From Actinokineospora pegani (lineage in GTDB: Bacteria > Actinomycetota > Actinomycetes > Mycobacteriales > Pseudonocardiaceae): DNA of 64,000 nucleotides. The stretch is from positions 1 through 64,000 of the forward strand of contig NZ_WHOL01000116.1 of NCBI RefSeq assembly GCF_009745975.1, given 5' to 3'. Shown in pieces: positions 1-6,492 of the stretch. The notes below the pieces were generated by a model. That model ran no database searches. It was not told where the DNA came from and was given only the letters and a program-made list of their open reading frames with translations. The position numbers and the translations under genes were made by a program. Each line of letters begins with the position of its first letter. Positions within the stretch are counted from its first letter, which is position 1.

Positions 1-75
1 CGGGCCGGGCCGAGCCGGGCCGGGCCGGGCCGGGCCGAGCCGGGCCGGGCCGGACCTAGCCGGGCCGGGCCTAGC
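1..75. repeat. Tandem pentamer repeat (CGGGC type), runs off the window edge
   Basis: The first 75 bases read as 15 consecutive 5-nt units, mostly CGGGC with scattered CGAGC, CGGAC and CTAGC variants. The period is lost after about position 75. The array starts at the window edge, so its full length is unknown. It lies in a gap of more than 260 bases that holds no gene I can support. No transposase or terminal repeat is seen. It looks like a slippage-type simple repeat between genes. Confidence 0.8.
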
Positions 76-104
76 CGGGGCCAGGCCGGGGGTGAGCCGA
101 ACCG

Positions 105-225
105 GGCTGGGAGCTGGGCTGGGGCGGGGTGGGTGGGGCTTGGAGGGGGGTGGGGACTGCTGAGCCGGGCTGGTGGGGTGTGGCGGGGGCGGGTTGTGGT
201 GGGGGGAGGGGGTGGGGGATGGGTT
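105..225 (+). other. G-run-rich intergenic DNA with G-quadruplex potential
   Basis: Two stretches (about 121-155 and 184-223) carry many runs of three to six G on the plus strand separated by one to three bases, which is the pattern expected for intramolecular G-quadruplexes. They sit directly upstream of the first gene, and the strong G-over-C bias continues into the next two genes. The function is unknown, and the structure is inferred from base pattern only. Confidence 0.5.
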
Positions 226-263
226 AGCGTCGGGGGGTCTTGTTGGGGAGTGAGGGGGCTTGG

Positions 264-638
264 ATGTTGTTGATCGCGCGGTTCACCGTGGGGGACGCGG
301 AGGGGTTCGCGGAGCGGGCGGAGCGGGCGGTGGGGTTGTTGGCGGCGCAGCCTGGGTGTCGGCGGGGGTTGGTGGTGCGGTCGACGGAGGATTCGGGGGC
401 TTGGGTGGTGACTGTGGAGTTCGACTCGGTGGCGGCTTATCGGCGGGCTATGTCGCCGTTTGATGTTCGGACTGAGGTGATCCCGTTTCTGGCTGAGGCG
501 GACAGCACGGAGTCCGGGGCGTTTGAGGTGGTGGTGGAGGCGTCGGGGGGTGAGGTGCGTCGGCACGTGAGTTTGGTGGCCGCGGATGCGGGGACGGTGC
601 GGTTGGGGGAGGCTTCGGGGCCTGCTACCGCCCGGTAG
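264..638 (+). CDS. Small ABM-superfamily (antibiotic biosynthesis monooxygenase-like) protein
   Basis: A 124-residue protein starting MLLIARFTV. The first about 85 residues have the layout of a dimeric alpha/beta-barrel ABM/YgiN-like domain: an initial strand, a helix rich in Glu/Ala ('FAERAERAVGLLAAQPG'), and the short segment 'WVVTVEFDSVAAYRRAMS'. Such domains occur in small oxygenases and in stand-alone proteins of unknown role, and no substrate can be named. ATG 264 is preferred over a TTG at 240 because a GAGGGGG Shine-Dalgarno lies 6 nt upstream. Codons end in G unusually often (GGG, TTG, GTG), unlike most genes in the window. The next gene begins 100 nt downstream with its own promoter. 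Confidence 0.6.
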   Translation: MLLIARFTVGDAEGFAERAERAVGLLAAQPGCRRGLVVRSTEDSGAWVVTVEFDSVAAYRRAMSPFDVRTEVIPFLAEADSTESGAFEVVVEASGGEVRRHVSLVAADAGTVRLGEASGPATAR

Positions 639-685
639 GGCGGGGGTGCGCTGGAGCTGGGGGCCCGGGGAACAGGAATTCGGCC

Positions 686-714
686 TAGGATGTTGACAAC
701 GGTAACCAGTTACC
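686..714 (+). promoter_or_regulatory. Promoter and operator-like palindrome of the arsR-zur operon
   Basis: A 14-bp palindrome (701-714) reads GGTAAC-CA-GTTACC; outer bases extend the symmetry imperfectly. It is flanked by a TTGACA (693-698) and a TAGGAT box (686-691). If TAGGAT is the -10, the palindrome lies just past the transcription start; if TTGACA is the -35, it lies in the spacer. Either position suits repression by the ArsR/SmtB protein encoded 25 nt downstream, as known for autoregulated smtB-zur operons in mycobacteria. The assignment to this regulator is inference. Confidence 0.6.
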
Positions 715-738
715 CGTGTCGGAACGCAGGAGAGGACG

Positions 739-1149
739 ATGTCGATCGTGACCTCGGAAGCCGCGTCGCGGGAGTTGTCCGTTGTGGGTGAGGTGGCTGT
801 GGTCGAGGGGCATGAGCACTCGGCTGGACGGCCTTCGCCTCGGCATCTGCCTCGGCGGTCGGTGCGGACGTTGACGGCGGCGGGGGACTTGTTGCGGGCG
901 TTGGCGGCTCCGGTGCGGATCGCGATCGTGTTGGAGCTGCGGGAGGCCGACCGGTGCGTGCACGAGCTGGTCGAGGCGTTGGGGGTGGCGCAGCCGTTGA
1001 TCAGCCAACACCTGCGGGTGTTGAAGGCGGCGGGGGTGGTGCACGGGGAGCGGCACGGGCGCGAGGTGGTGTACCGGCTGGTGGACGAACACCTGTCGCA
1101 TATCGTGGTGGACGCTGTGGAGCACTCGGAGGAGGACAGGGCGCGGTGA
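739..1149 (+). CDS. ArsR/SmtB-family zinc-responsive repressor
   Basis: A 136-residue winged-helix regulator. The N-terminal about 30 residues are a variable tail with a 'GHEHS' His cluster. The wHTH runs from about residue 45 to 115, with recognition helix 'VAQPLISQHLRVLKAAG' and wing 'GERHGREVVYRL'. The last helix carries the alpha5 zinc-site pattern D-x-H-x10-H-x2-E ('DEH...HSEE'), as in SmtB/CzrA, so zinc sensing is well supported. An AGGAGAGGA Shine-Dalgarno precedes ATG 739. The stop overlaps the GTG of the Fur-family gene by 4 bp (GTGA), so the two are translationally coupled. Order and coupling match M. tuberculosis Rv2358-Rv2359, where the SmtB protein derepresses zur in zinc. Confidence 0.9.
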   Translation: MSIVTSEAASRELSVVGEVAVVEGHEHSAGRPSPRHLPRRSVRTLTAAGDLLRALAAPVRIAIVLELREADRCVHELVEALGVAQPLISQHLRVLKAAGVVHGERHGREVVYRLVDEHLSHIVVDAVEHSEEDRAR

Positions 1150-1556
1150 CGACAGACCGGAACTCGGCGACGGTGCCGGGCAAGCGCTCGACCCGACAGC
1201 GCACCGCCGTCGCCGGGCTGCTCGATCAGCTCGCGGACTTCCGGTCGGCGCAGGACCTGCACGAGGAGTTGCGCAAGCGGGGCGAGGGCATTGGGCTGAC
1301 CACGGTCTACCGGACGTTGCAGTCGCTGGCGGACGCGGGCGAGATCGACGTGCTGCGGACCGACAGCGGTGAGGCGATCTACCGGCGGTGCTCGAGCCAC
1401 CACCATCACCACCTGGTGTGCCGGGAGTGCGGGCACACCGTGGAGGTCGAGGGTCCGGCTGTGGAGCGGTGGGCGGACAAGGTGGCGGCGGAGAACAAGT
1501 TCTCCCAGGTCAGCCACACGGTGGAGATCTTCGGGACGTGCTCGGACTGCGGCTGA
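1146..1556 (+). CDS. zur: Fur-family zinc uptake regulator (Zur/FurB)
   Basis: A 136-residue Fur-family repressor that, with zinc bound, shuts off zinc uptake genes. The N-terminal wHTH contains 'SAQDLHEEL' and the recognition segment 'GIGLTTVYRTLQSLADAGE'. The dimerisation half has a run of five His before 'LVCRECGH' and a second Cys pair 'CSDC' at the C-terminus, giving the structural CxxC...CxxC zinc site and regulatory His ligands. GTG 1146 overlaps the upstream stop by 4 bp. The Fur-family call is certain; zinc rather than iron specificity rests on the paired SmtB-type gene and conserved synteny with mycobacterial zur. It converges with the membrane protein gene ending at 1570. Confidence 0.93.
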   Translation: MTTDRNSATVPGKRSTRQRTAVAGLLDQLADFRSAQDLHEELRKRGEGIGLTTVYRTLQSLADAGEIDVLRTDSGEAIYRRCSSHHHHHLVCRECGHTVEVEGPAVERWADKVAAENKFSQVSHTVEIFGTCSDCG

Positions 1557-1569
1557 CCCAGGACGCGCC

Positions 1570-2298
1570 CTAGCCCTCGTATGGGTTCTCCGGCTCGGTG
1601 ATCCGGGTGAGGGCGGCCGGGTCGAGGGCGGGGACGTACTCGTTCTCCTTGGTCGCCGAGCCCGCGACGAGGGTGCCGGTGACCCGGACCCAGGTGTCGT
1701 TGGACAGGCCCGCGGCGGCGTTGCCGGTGAGCAGGACCCGGACCGGGAAGGCGTCGGCGGCGCAGCAGGCGATGGACAGGCGGGCCAGGTAGACGCGGTC
1801 GGCGTCCTGGACGATGAAGCCGGTGAGCAGGACCCGGCGGCCGTTGAGGGAGTTGGCGCGGTCGAAGGCCGCCCGGCTGGAGAAGTCGGCCATGGTGATG
1901 GCCAGCAGGTCGTCGGGGGGCAGGGCCGGGTAGAGGGCCGACTCGGCGGTGGTGGTCGAGGCGGTGGGGGCGCGGCGCACGGAGTCCGCGCCCAGGGCCG
2001 GGGGCAGGACGAGGAAGATCGACAGGACCGGGAGCAGCAGGAGCCAGGAGCTGCGGGCGGAGTGGTTGTGCTCGTGGTCGGGGTCGTGCAGGTCGTGGGG
2101 TGGTTCGGCGCCGGGGCGGGCGGCGCGGACGTCGTGGACGATGGCGATGGCCGCGAGGACGACCATCACGACCGCGGCGCCGATGAGCCAGGGCTGGTGG
2201 GCCGGTTTGACGTAGCGCAGGTAGGTGCCGGTCAGGGCGATCTTGAGCAGGGCGCCGCCGATGAGCAGCAGCAGGATGTTCTGCGTCTCGCGCCTCAC
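1570..2298 (-). CDS. TIGR03943-type membrane protein, permease partner
   Basis: A 242-residue protein of the TIGR03943 (YcgQ-like) type, known to pair with UPF0718 permeases. Two hydrophobic segments near the N-terminus ('NILLLLIGGALLKIALTG' and 'LIGAAVVMVVLAAIAIV') are followed by a His/Asp-rich loop ('PPHDLHDPDHEHNH', about residues 55-70), a third membrane segment ('SWLLLLPVLSIFLVLPPALG'), and a soluble C-terminal domain containing 'CC' and an OB-like region ('NTWVRVTGTL'-type strands). GTG 2298 overlaps the permease stop by 4 bp, so both are co-translated. The His-rich loop and the nearby zur suggest metal handling, but the transported substrate is not established. Confidence 0.75.
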   Translation of the reverse strand: MRRETQNILLLLIGGALLKIALTGTYLRYVKPAHQPWLIGAAVVMVVLAAIAIVHDVRAARPGAEPPHDLHDPDHEHNHSARSSWLLLLPVLSIFLVLPPALGADSVRRAPTASTTTAESALYPALPPDDLLAITMADFSSRAAFDRANSLNGRRVLLTGFIVQDADRVYLARLSIACCAADAFPVRVLLTGNAAAGLSNDTWVRVTGTLVAGSATKENEYVPALDPAALTRITEPENPYEG

Positions 2299-3284
2299 GC
2301 TGACACCCCCAGGAACACCAGGCCAGACACGACGGCGCAGGCGGTCGCCACGACGAACGTCGCCGGGGCGAAGCGCAGCGCGAAGGCGCGGCCGAAGGTG
2401 CCCGCCTGCAGGGCGAACAGCTTGACGTCGACGGCCGGGCCCACGACCAGGAAGACCAGCTTGGGCAGCAGCGGCAGGCCGGCGATGGACGCGGCCACGA
2501 ACGCGTCGGCCTCGCTGCACAGGGCCAGCAGGACCGCGAGCACGGCCATCACGATGACGCCCACGACGATCTGCCCGCCGAGCGCCTCGATCCAGTCGCG
2601 GGGGATGACCACGGCCAGCACCGCCGAGGTGAGGCCGCCGATGACCAGGAAGCCTGCCGCGTCGACCAGGTCGGCGCGCGCGGTCTCGGCGAAGGTGCGC
2701 CAGCGGGGCCGGTCGGTGGCCGGGGCGCGGCTCAGCGCCCGGTCGAGGATCCAGGAGGCCTTGCCGAAGCGGGCCCACAGCCAGCCCATGCCCACCGCCG
2801 TGGCCAGCGAGCCCGCCAGGCGGGCGGCGACCATCTCCGGGTTGTCCGGGAACGCCACGCTGGTGGCGACCAGGACCACCGGGTTGACCGCGGGCGCGGC
2901 CAGCAGGAAGGCCAGGGCGACCGACGTGGGCACGCCGTGGCGCATCAGCCTGCGGGCGACGGGGACGGCCGCGCACTCGCAGGTCGGCAGGGCGACCCCG
3001 GCCAGGCCCGCGACCGGCACGGCGAGCGCCTGCTTCCTGGGCAGCAGCCGCTCCAGCGCCGAGGCGGGCACGAACGCGGCGATGCCGCCGCTGACCAGCA
3101 CCCCCAGCACCAGGAACGGCAGCGCCTGGGCGCACACGGCGACGAAGACCGTCGCGCCCGTGCGCACGGCGGGGGCGTCGAGCCAGGAGGCGATCCAGTC
3201 CTGACCGAGCACGGCGAGGACGAGGATCGCGCACAGGACCTCGAGCGAGGTCACCTTGCGGCGGCTCGGGGCGGTGGTGGCCAT
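2295..3284 (-). CDS. UPF0718/ArsP-like permease
   Basis: A 329-residue polytopic membrane protein of the UPF0718 permease family. The hallmark is 'PTCECAAVPVARRLMRHGVP' (about residues 100-119), followed by a second membrane half. Eight or more hydrophobic stretches are visible. Relatives include ArsP methylarsenite exporters and B. subtilis YcgR-like proteins; a Cys-containing CEC motif is common to all, so the substrate cannot be read from sequence. ATG 3284 has a GGGGGAG Shine-Dalgarno. It forms a two-gene operon with the TIGR03943 gene and converges with zur, which makes a zinc-linked role plausible but unproven. Confidence 0.8.
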   Translation of the reverse strand: MATTAPSRRKVTSLEVLCAILVLAVLGQDWIASWLDAPAVRTGATVFVAVCAQALPFLVLGVLVSGGIAAFVPASALERLLPRKQALAVPVAGLAGVALPTCECAAVPVARRLMRHGVPTSVALAFLLAAPAVNPVVLVATSVAFPDNPEMVAARLAGSLATAVGMGWLWARFGKASWILDRALSRAPATDRPRWRTFAETARADLVDAAGFLVIGGLTSAVLAVVIPRDWIEALGGQIVVGVIVMAVLAVLLALCSEADAFVAASIAGLPLLPKLVFLVVGPAVDVKLFALQAGTFGRAFALRFAPATFVVATACAVVSGLVFLGVSA

Positions 3285-3325
3285 TGTCTGCGCTCCCCCG
3301 GTCTGGCGGCTGTCGGTCCTCTGAG

Positions 3326-3360
3326 GGGTGAACGCGCCCCGTGGGGGACGCGGTTCACCC
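3326..3360 (-). terminator. Hairpin terminator after the uppS-ybjN operon
   Basis: An inverted repeat with arms GGGTGAACGCG and CGCGGTTCACCC (one bulged base) separated by about 12 nt lies 3 nt past the stop of the minus-strand gene at 3363. There is no T tract, which is usual for actinobacterial hairpin terminators. It also lies upstream of the permease gene, so a secondary operator role cannot be excluded. Confidence 0.6.
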
Positions 3361-3362
3361 GA

Positions 3363-3773
3363 TCAGAGCTTGAGCAGGTCCGTCCGCAACTGGCCCGCCG
3401 TGGAGACGACGAGCATGAGCAGCGTGCCCAGGGCCTGGGCCTCCAGGCCGTCGGCGGGGAAGGCGTAGCGGAGGGTGACGTCCATGCCGCGCTCGGTGTG
3501 GACGACCCCCAGGGTGCCGAACAGGCCCTGGCCCGCGCGCTCGGCGGCGGAGCCCGCCAGGGCGGGGTCCTCGGGCAGGTCCCAGGCGACCACGCAGGTG
3601 AGGCTGAGGACGGTGAGGCCCTCGGAGAGCTGCATGGCCTGCACGGCGCACGGGATGTCGCCGTGGCGGAAGGTCAGCGCGCCGTCGTCGTCGACGTTGA
3701 CCTCGTGGAAGGCCTCCAGCGACTGGCGGGCCTTGGTGAGGGCGGCGGAGGTGTTGGCGGCTTCGGTGGTCAC
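3363..3773 (-). CDS. YbjN-domain small cytoplasmic protein
   Basis: A 136-residue acidic protein starting from GTG 3773 (MTTEAANTSAAL). It has the alpha/beta layout of the YbjN / type III chaperone-like family: N-terminal helices ('ALTKARQSLEAFHEV'), then strands 'ALTFRHGDIPCAVQ' and 'LTVLSLTCVVAWDLP', and a C-terminal helical part. These actinobacterial proteins are thought to bind peptides, and no specific role is known. It starts 7 nt after the uppS stop, within an AGGA Shine-Dalgarno context, so it is the last gene of the recO-uppS block. It occupies the place of Rv2360c in M. tuberculosis. Confidence 0.65.
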   Translation of the reverse strand: MTTEAANTSAALTKARQSLEAFHEVNVDDDGALTFRHGDIPCAVQAMQLSEGLTVLSLTCVVAWDLPEDPALAGSAAERAGQGLFGTLGVVHTERGMDVTLRYAFPADGLEAQALGTLLMLVVSTAGQLRTDLLKL

Positions 3774-3780
3774 GGGTTCC

Positions 3781-4638
3781 TCATGGGTTCGGGGGACGGC
3801 TCTCGCGGAGCAGCTTCTCGGCGACCTCCGCCGAGTCGGCGGCGGCGCCGAACCGGCGGTCGCGGCGGGCGTAGTTCTCCACGGCCGACCACAGGTGCAG
3901 GCGGTCGAAGTCGGGCCACAGGATGTCCTGGAACACCAGCTCGGCGTAGGCGGACTGCCAGAGCATGAAGTTCGAGGTGCGCTGCTCGCCGGACGGGCGG
4001 ATGAACAGGTCCACGTCGGGCATGTCGGGCTGGTAGAGGTGCTTGGCGATGGTGCGCTCGTCGACCTTGTCCGGGTTGATCTCCCCGGCGGCGGCGAGGC
4101 GGGCGATCTCGCGGGCGGCGTCGCCGAGCTCGGCCCGGCCGCCGTAGTTGATGCACATCGCCAGGTTGAGCACGGTGTTGTGCTTGGTGCGCTCCTCGGC
4201 GACCTCCAGCTCGGAGATGACGCTGCGCCACAGCTTGGGCCTGCGGCCCGCCCAGCGCACGTGCACGCCCATCTCGTCGAGCTCGTCGGTGCGGTGGCGG
4301 ATGACGTCGCGGGAGAAGCCCATGATGAAGCGAACCTCCTCCGGGCTGCGCCGCCAGTTCTCCGTGGAGAACGCGTAGAGCGACAGCCACTGCACACCCA
4401 GGTCGATGCAGCCGCGCGCGGCCTCGACGACCTGGGCCTCACCGCGCTTGTGCCCCTCGACGCGGGTCAGGCCGCGCTGGTTGGCCCAGCGGCCGTTGCC
4501 GTCCATGACGATGGCGACGTGCTTGGGCACGAACTCCAGCGGGATGCTCGGCGGGGTCGCGCCGGAGGGGTGCGGTTCGGGCGGGCGCACCGGTCGTCCC
4601 TCGTCGTGCCTGCTCACCCGGCGCTTGCGCAGAACCAC
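3781..4638 (-). CDS. uppS: Isoprenyl transferase (cis-prenyl diphosphate synthase, UppS)
   Basis: A 285-residue cis-prenyltransferase. It condenses isopentenyl diphosphate onto an allylic primer to make the long-chain polyprenyl diphosphate carrier of peptidoglycan and arabinogalactan synthesis. The signature '[12 protein letters not shown]' holds the catalytic Asp (about D46 from this start), and '[15 protein letters not shown]' gives the IPP-binding Arg/Ser residues. The orthologue by synteny is M. tuberculosis Rv2361c, a decaprenyl diphosphate synthase; product length cannot be told from sequence. GTG 4638 is chosen because GAGGAG lies 5 nt upstream; an upstream in-frame GTG at 4659 has no such site. 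Confidence 0.93.
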   Translation of the reverse strand: MVLRKRRVSRHDEGRPVRPPEPHPSGATPPSIPLEFVPKHVAIVMDGNGRWANQRGLTRVEGHKRGEAQVVEAARGCIDLGVQWLSLYAFSTENWRRSPEEVRFIMGFSRDVIRHRTDELDEMGVHVRWAGRRPKLWRSVISELEVAEERTKHNTVLNLAMCINYGGRAELGDAAREIARLAAAGEINPDKVDERTIAKHLYQPDMPDVDLFIRPSGEQRTSNFMLWQSAYAELVFQDILWPDFDRLHLWSAVENYARRDRRFGAAADSAEVAEKLLRESRPPNP

Positions 4639-4660
4639 CGTGCTCCTCACCCAGATCACG

Positions 4661-4699
4661 TCCCAGGGAACGGCTCCTGGGAAGACTGCGCCAACCCTA
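4661..4699 (-). promoter_or_regulatory. uppS promoter -10 box and leader hairpin
   Basis: On the minus strand a TAGGGT box (4694-4699) precedes a roughly 50-nt leader. The leader contains a perfect 7-bp inverted repeat, TCCCAGG / CCTGGGA (4661-4667 and 4676-4682), with an 8-nt loop, just before the uppS Shine-Dalgarno. Transcription start and function are inferred; the hairpin could affect mRNA stability or translation. Confidence 0.45.
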
Positions 4700-4728
4700 C
4701 GAGCCGGGCGCGGCGGGCGAGCAGGGGG

Positions 4729-5466
4729 TCAGGTGCGGCGGCGCTCGACGAGGGGCAGGGAGCGCAACTGCCGTTCGAGGTGCCACTGCAGCAGCGCGGC
4801 GACCAGGCCGCTGGCCTCGCGGCGGGTGCCGTCGGGGGCGCGCTCGGCGACGTCCCAGGTGCCCTCGGCCAGGGCGGCCATGAACCGGAGGACCTCCGGT
4901 GGCGGGCTGGCCGACCCCGGGGGCTTGCAGGTGGGGCAGACCGAGCCGCCCGCGTGGACGCTGAACGCCCGGTGCGGGCCGGGGTCGCCGCAGCGCGCGC
5001 ACTCGGACAGGGCGGGCGACCAGCCCGCGAAGGCCAGCGCGCGCAGCAGGAAGGCGTCGAGGACCAGCGACGGGTCGCGGACGCCGTCGGCCAGCGCCCG
5101 CAGGGCGCCGGTGACCAGCAGGTACAGGCGCAGGACCGGCTCGCCCTCCTCGGCGGACATCCGGTCGGCGGTCTCCAGGACGGCGCAGGCGGAGGTGTAG
5201 CGGCCGTAGTCGCCGACGATGCCCGCGCCGAAGGCGTCGATGGTCTGCACCTGGGTGATCACGTCGAGGGTGCGGCCGGTGTAGAACTGCACGTCGACGT
5301 GGGCGAAGGGCTCCACGCGCGCGCCGAGGCGCGAGGTGGTGCGGCGCACGCCCTTGGCCACGGCGCGGACCTTGCCGTGCTGGCGGGTGACGAGGGTGAT
5401 GATGCGGTCGGCCTCGCCGAGCTTCTGCACGCGCAGGACCACGCCGGTGTCGCGGTACAGGCTCAC
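4729..5466 (-). CDS. recO: DNA repair protein RecO
   Basis: A 245-residue RecO, which loads RecA on SSB-coated gaps with RecF/RecR and anneals ssDNA. The N-terminal OB fold begins 'LYRDTGVVLRVQKLGEADRI'. The middle is helical. A zinc finger 'CARCGDPGPHRAF...CPTC' (four Cys, about residues 161-185) is typical of bacterial RecO. It is upstream of uppS on the same strand, separated by about 90 nt containing a uppS promoter. A GGGAGGATGGGCGG Shine-Dalgarno region precedes GTG 5466. Synteny equals Rv2362c. Confidence 0.93.
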   Translation of the reverse strand: MSLYRDTGVVLRVQKLGEADRIITLVTRQHGKVRAVAKGVRRTTSRLGARVEPFAHVDVQFYTGRTLDVITQVQTIDAFGAGIVGDYGRYTSACAVLETADRMSAEEGEPVLRLYLLVTGALRALADGVRDPSLVLDAFLLRALAFAGWSPALSECARCGDPGPHRAFSVHAGGSVCPTCKPPGSASPPPEVLRFMAALAEGTWDVAERAPDGTRREASGLVAALLQWHLERQLRSLPLVERRRT

Positions 5467-5530
5467 CCGCCCATCCTCCCATCTCCGGCGGGGAGGCCCG
5501 TACGAGCCGTGCGGACCTCCTTGCCGGGGG

Positions 5531-6016
5531 TCAGAGGGCGGCGAACGAGATGATCGTGAACAGGTAGGCGAACACGCTCAGGACGTTGCCGATGACGCAC
5601 AGCGTGCGCGTGGTGTTGGACGCGGCCTGGGCACCCTGGAAGTCGCCGTGCATCTTGCACTTGCCCACGTCGGAGGACTTGAACAGCGCGATGATGCCGA
5701 AGACGCCGCCGAAGAAGATGGAGACGATCGCCCAGCCCTTGTGGTCGGGGATGGCGTTGATGTCGCCGTAGCCGTGGGGCTGGCCGTAACCGGGCTGGGC
5801 GTAGGGCTGCTGCCCGTACGGCTGCTGGGCGTAGGCCTGCGGCGGGTAGGGCTGCTGGGCGTACGGGGCGGGCTGGGGGGCGGGCTGCGCGTATCCCGGC
5901 TGTGCGACACCCGGCTGGGGGTAGGGCACGGCCTGCGGGTAGGGCTGCTGCGCGTACTGCTGCGGCTGACCGTAACCCTGCTGACCGGGCCCCTGCTGGC
6001 CGTACGGATTGCTCAC
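5531..6016 (-). CDS. CD225/dispanin-family membrane protein with Pro/Gln/Tyr-rich tail
   Basis: A 161-residue protein. Residues 1-80 are a low-complexity cytoplasmic-type tail of repeated QQPYP / AQPGY / YGQ units. The C-terminal half is a dispanin (CD225) domain: first hydrophobic helix '[22 protein letters not shown]', the conserved loop '[19 protein letters not shown]', then a second helix '[17 protein letters not shown]'. The same architecture is found in eukaryotic IFITM proteins; the bacterial function is unknown, possibly membrane remodelling or protein clustering. GTG 6016 is chosen for the GGGGGAG site 9 nt upstream. Confidence 0.8.
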   Translation of the reverse strand: MSNPYGQQGPGQQGYGQPQQYAQQPYPQAVPYPQPGVAQPGYAQPAPQPAPYAQQPYPPQAYAQQPYGQQPYAQPGYGQPHGYGDINAIPDHKGWAIVSIFFGGVFGIIALFKSSDVGKCKMHGDFQGAQAASNTTRTLCVIGNVLSVFAYLFTIISFAAL

Positions 6017-6088
6017 CGGGTTTCTCCCCCTGAAGATCGTTAGATGCGCGGTGAGGTTATCCCGCACCGCCGACAGTTCCGGTGGCGG

Positions 6089-6490
6089 TCAGACGTAGAG
6101 GCCCCACGCGGGGACATTGCGCACCGCGAACCAGGCAAGAAGCACGAAACCGGCCACCCACGGCGTCCACCGCCAATCCAGCCACGTCCGCACCGCCCGA
6201 CCCCGCACGCGGCTCACCGCCCACGCGACGAGGCTCCACGCGAACAGCCCCGAGAAGACCAGCAGCACCGCGTTGTAGTGCACCGCGTCGCCGATCCGCC
6301 CGTGCAGCACGCTGTAGACCATCCGCAGCGCCCCGCACCCCGGGCAGCACACCCCCGTCAACGCCTTCACCGGGCACTCCGGCAGCCACCCGCCGGGGGT
6401 AGTGGGGTCGCCGAGGGCGATGAGCGCGCACCCCGCCGCCGCGGCTCCCACCACAAGCAGCGGCGGAGCGAGGGCGCGGGCGGTGGACAC
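6089..6490 (-). CDS. DUF2752 membrane protein
   Basis: A 133-residue membrane protein of the DUF2752 family. After an N-terminal hydrophobic segment it has the family signature 'CPVKALTGVCCPGCGALRMV' (about residues 38-57), then two further hydrophobic helices ('NAVLLVFSGLFAWSLVAWAV' and 'WVAGFVLLAWFAV'). Family function is unknown; the clustered Cys could bind a metal or form disulfides. GTG 6490 is only 2 nt past the era stop, so it is likely co-transcribed and coupled with era. It is often found near dispanin-type genes in actinobacteria, as here. Confidence 0.75.
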   Translation of the reverse strand: MSTARALAPPLLVVGAAAAGCALIALGDPTTPGGWLPECPVKALTGVCCPGCGALRMVYSVLHGRIGDAVHYNAVLLVFSGLFAWSLVAWAVSRVRGRAVRTWLDWRWTPWVAGFVLLAWFAVRNVPAWGLYV

Positions 6491-6492
6491 CG

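Noticed and set aside
1369-3204. Very long open frame on the plus strand opposite the permease genes
   Set aside because: High GC leaves few stop codons, so long antisense frames arise. This one has no domain, starts inside zur and covers two well-supported minus-strand genes.
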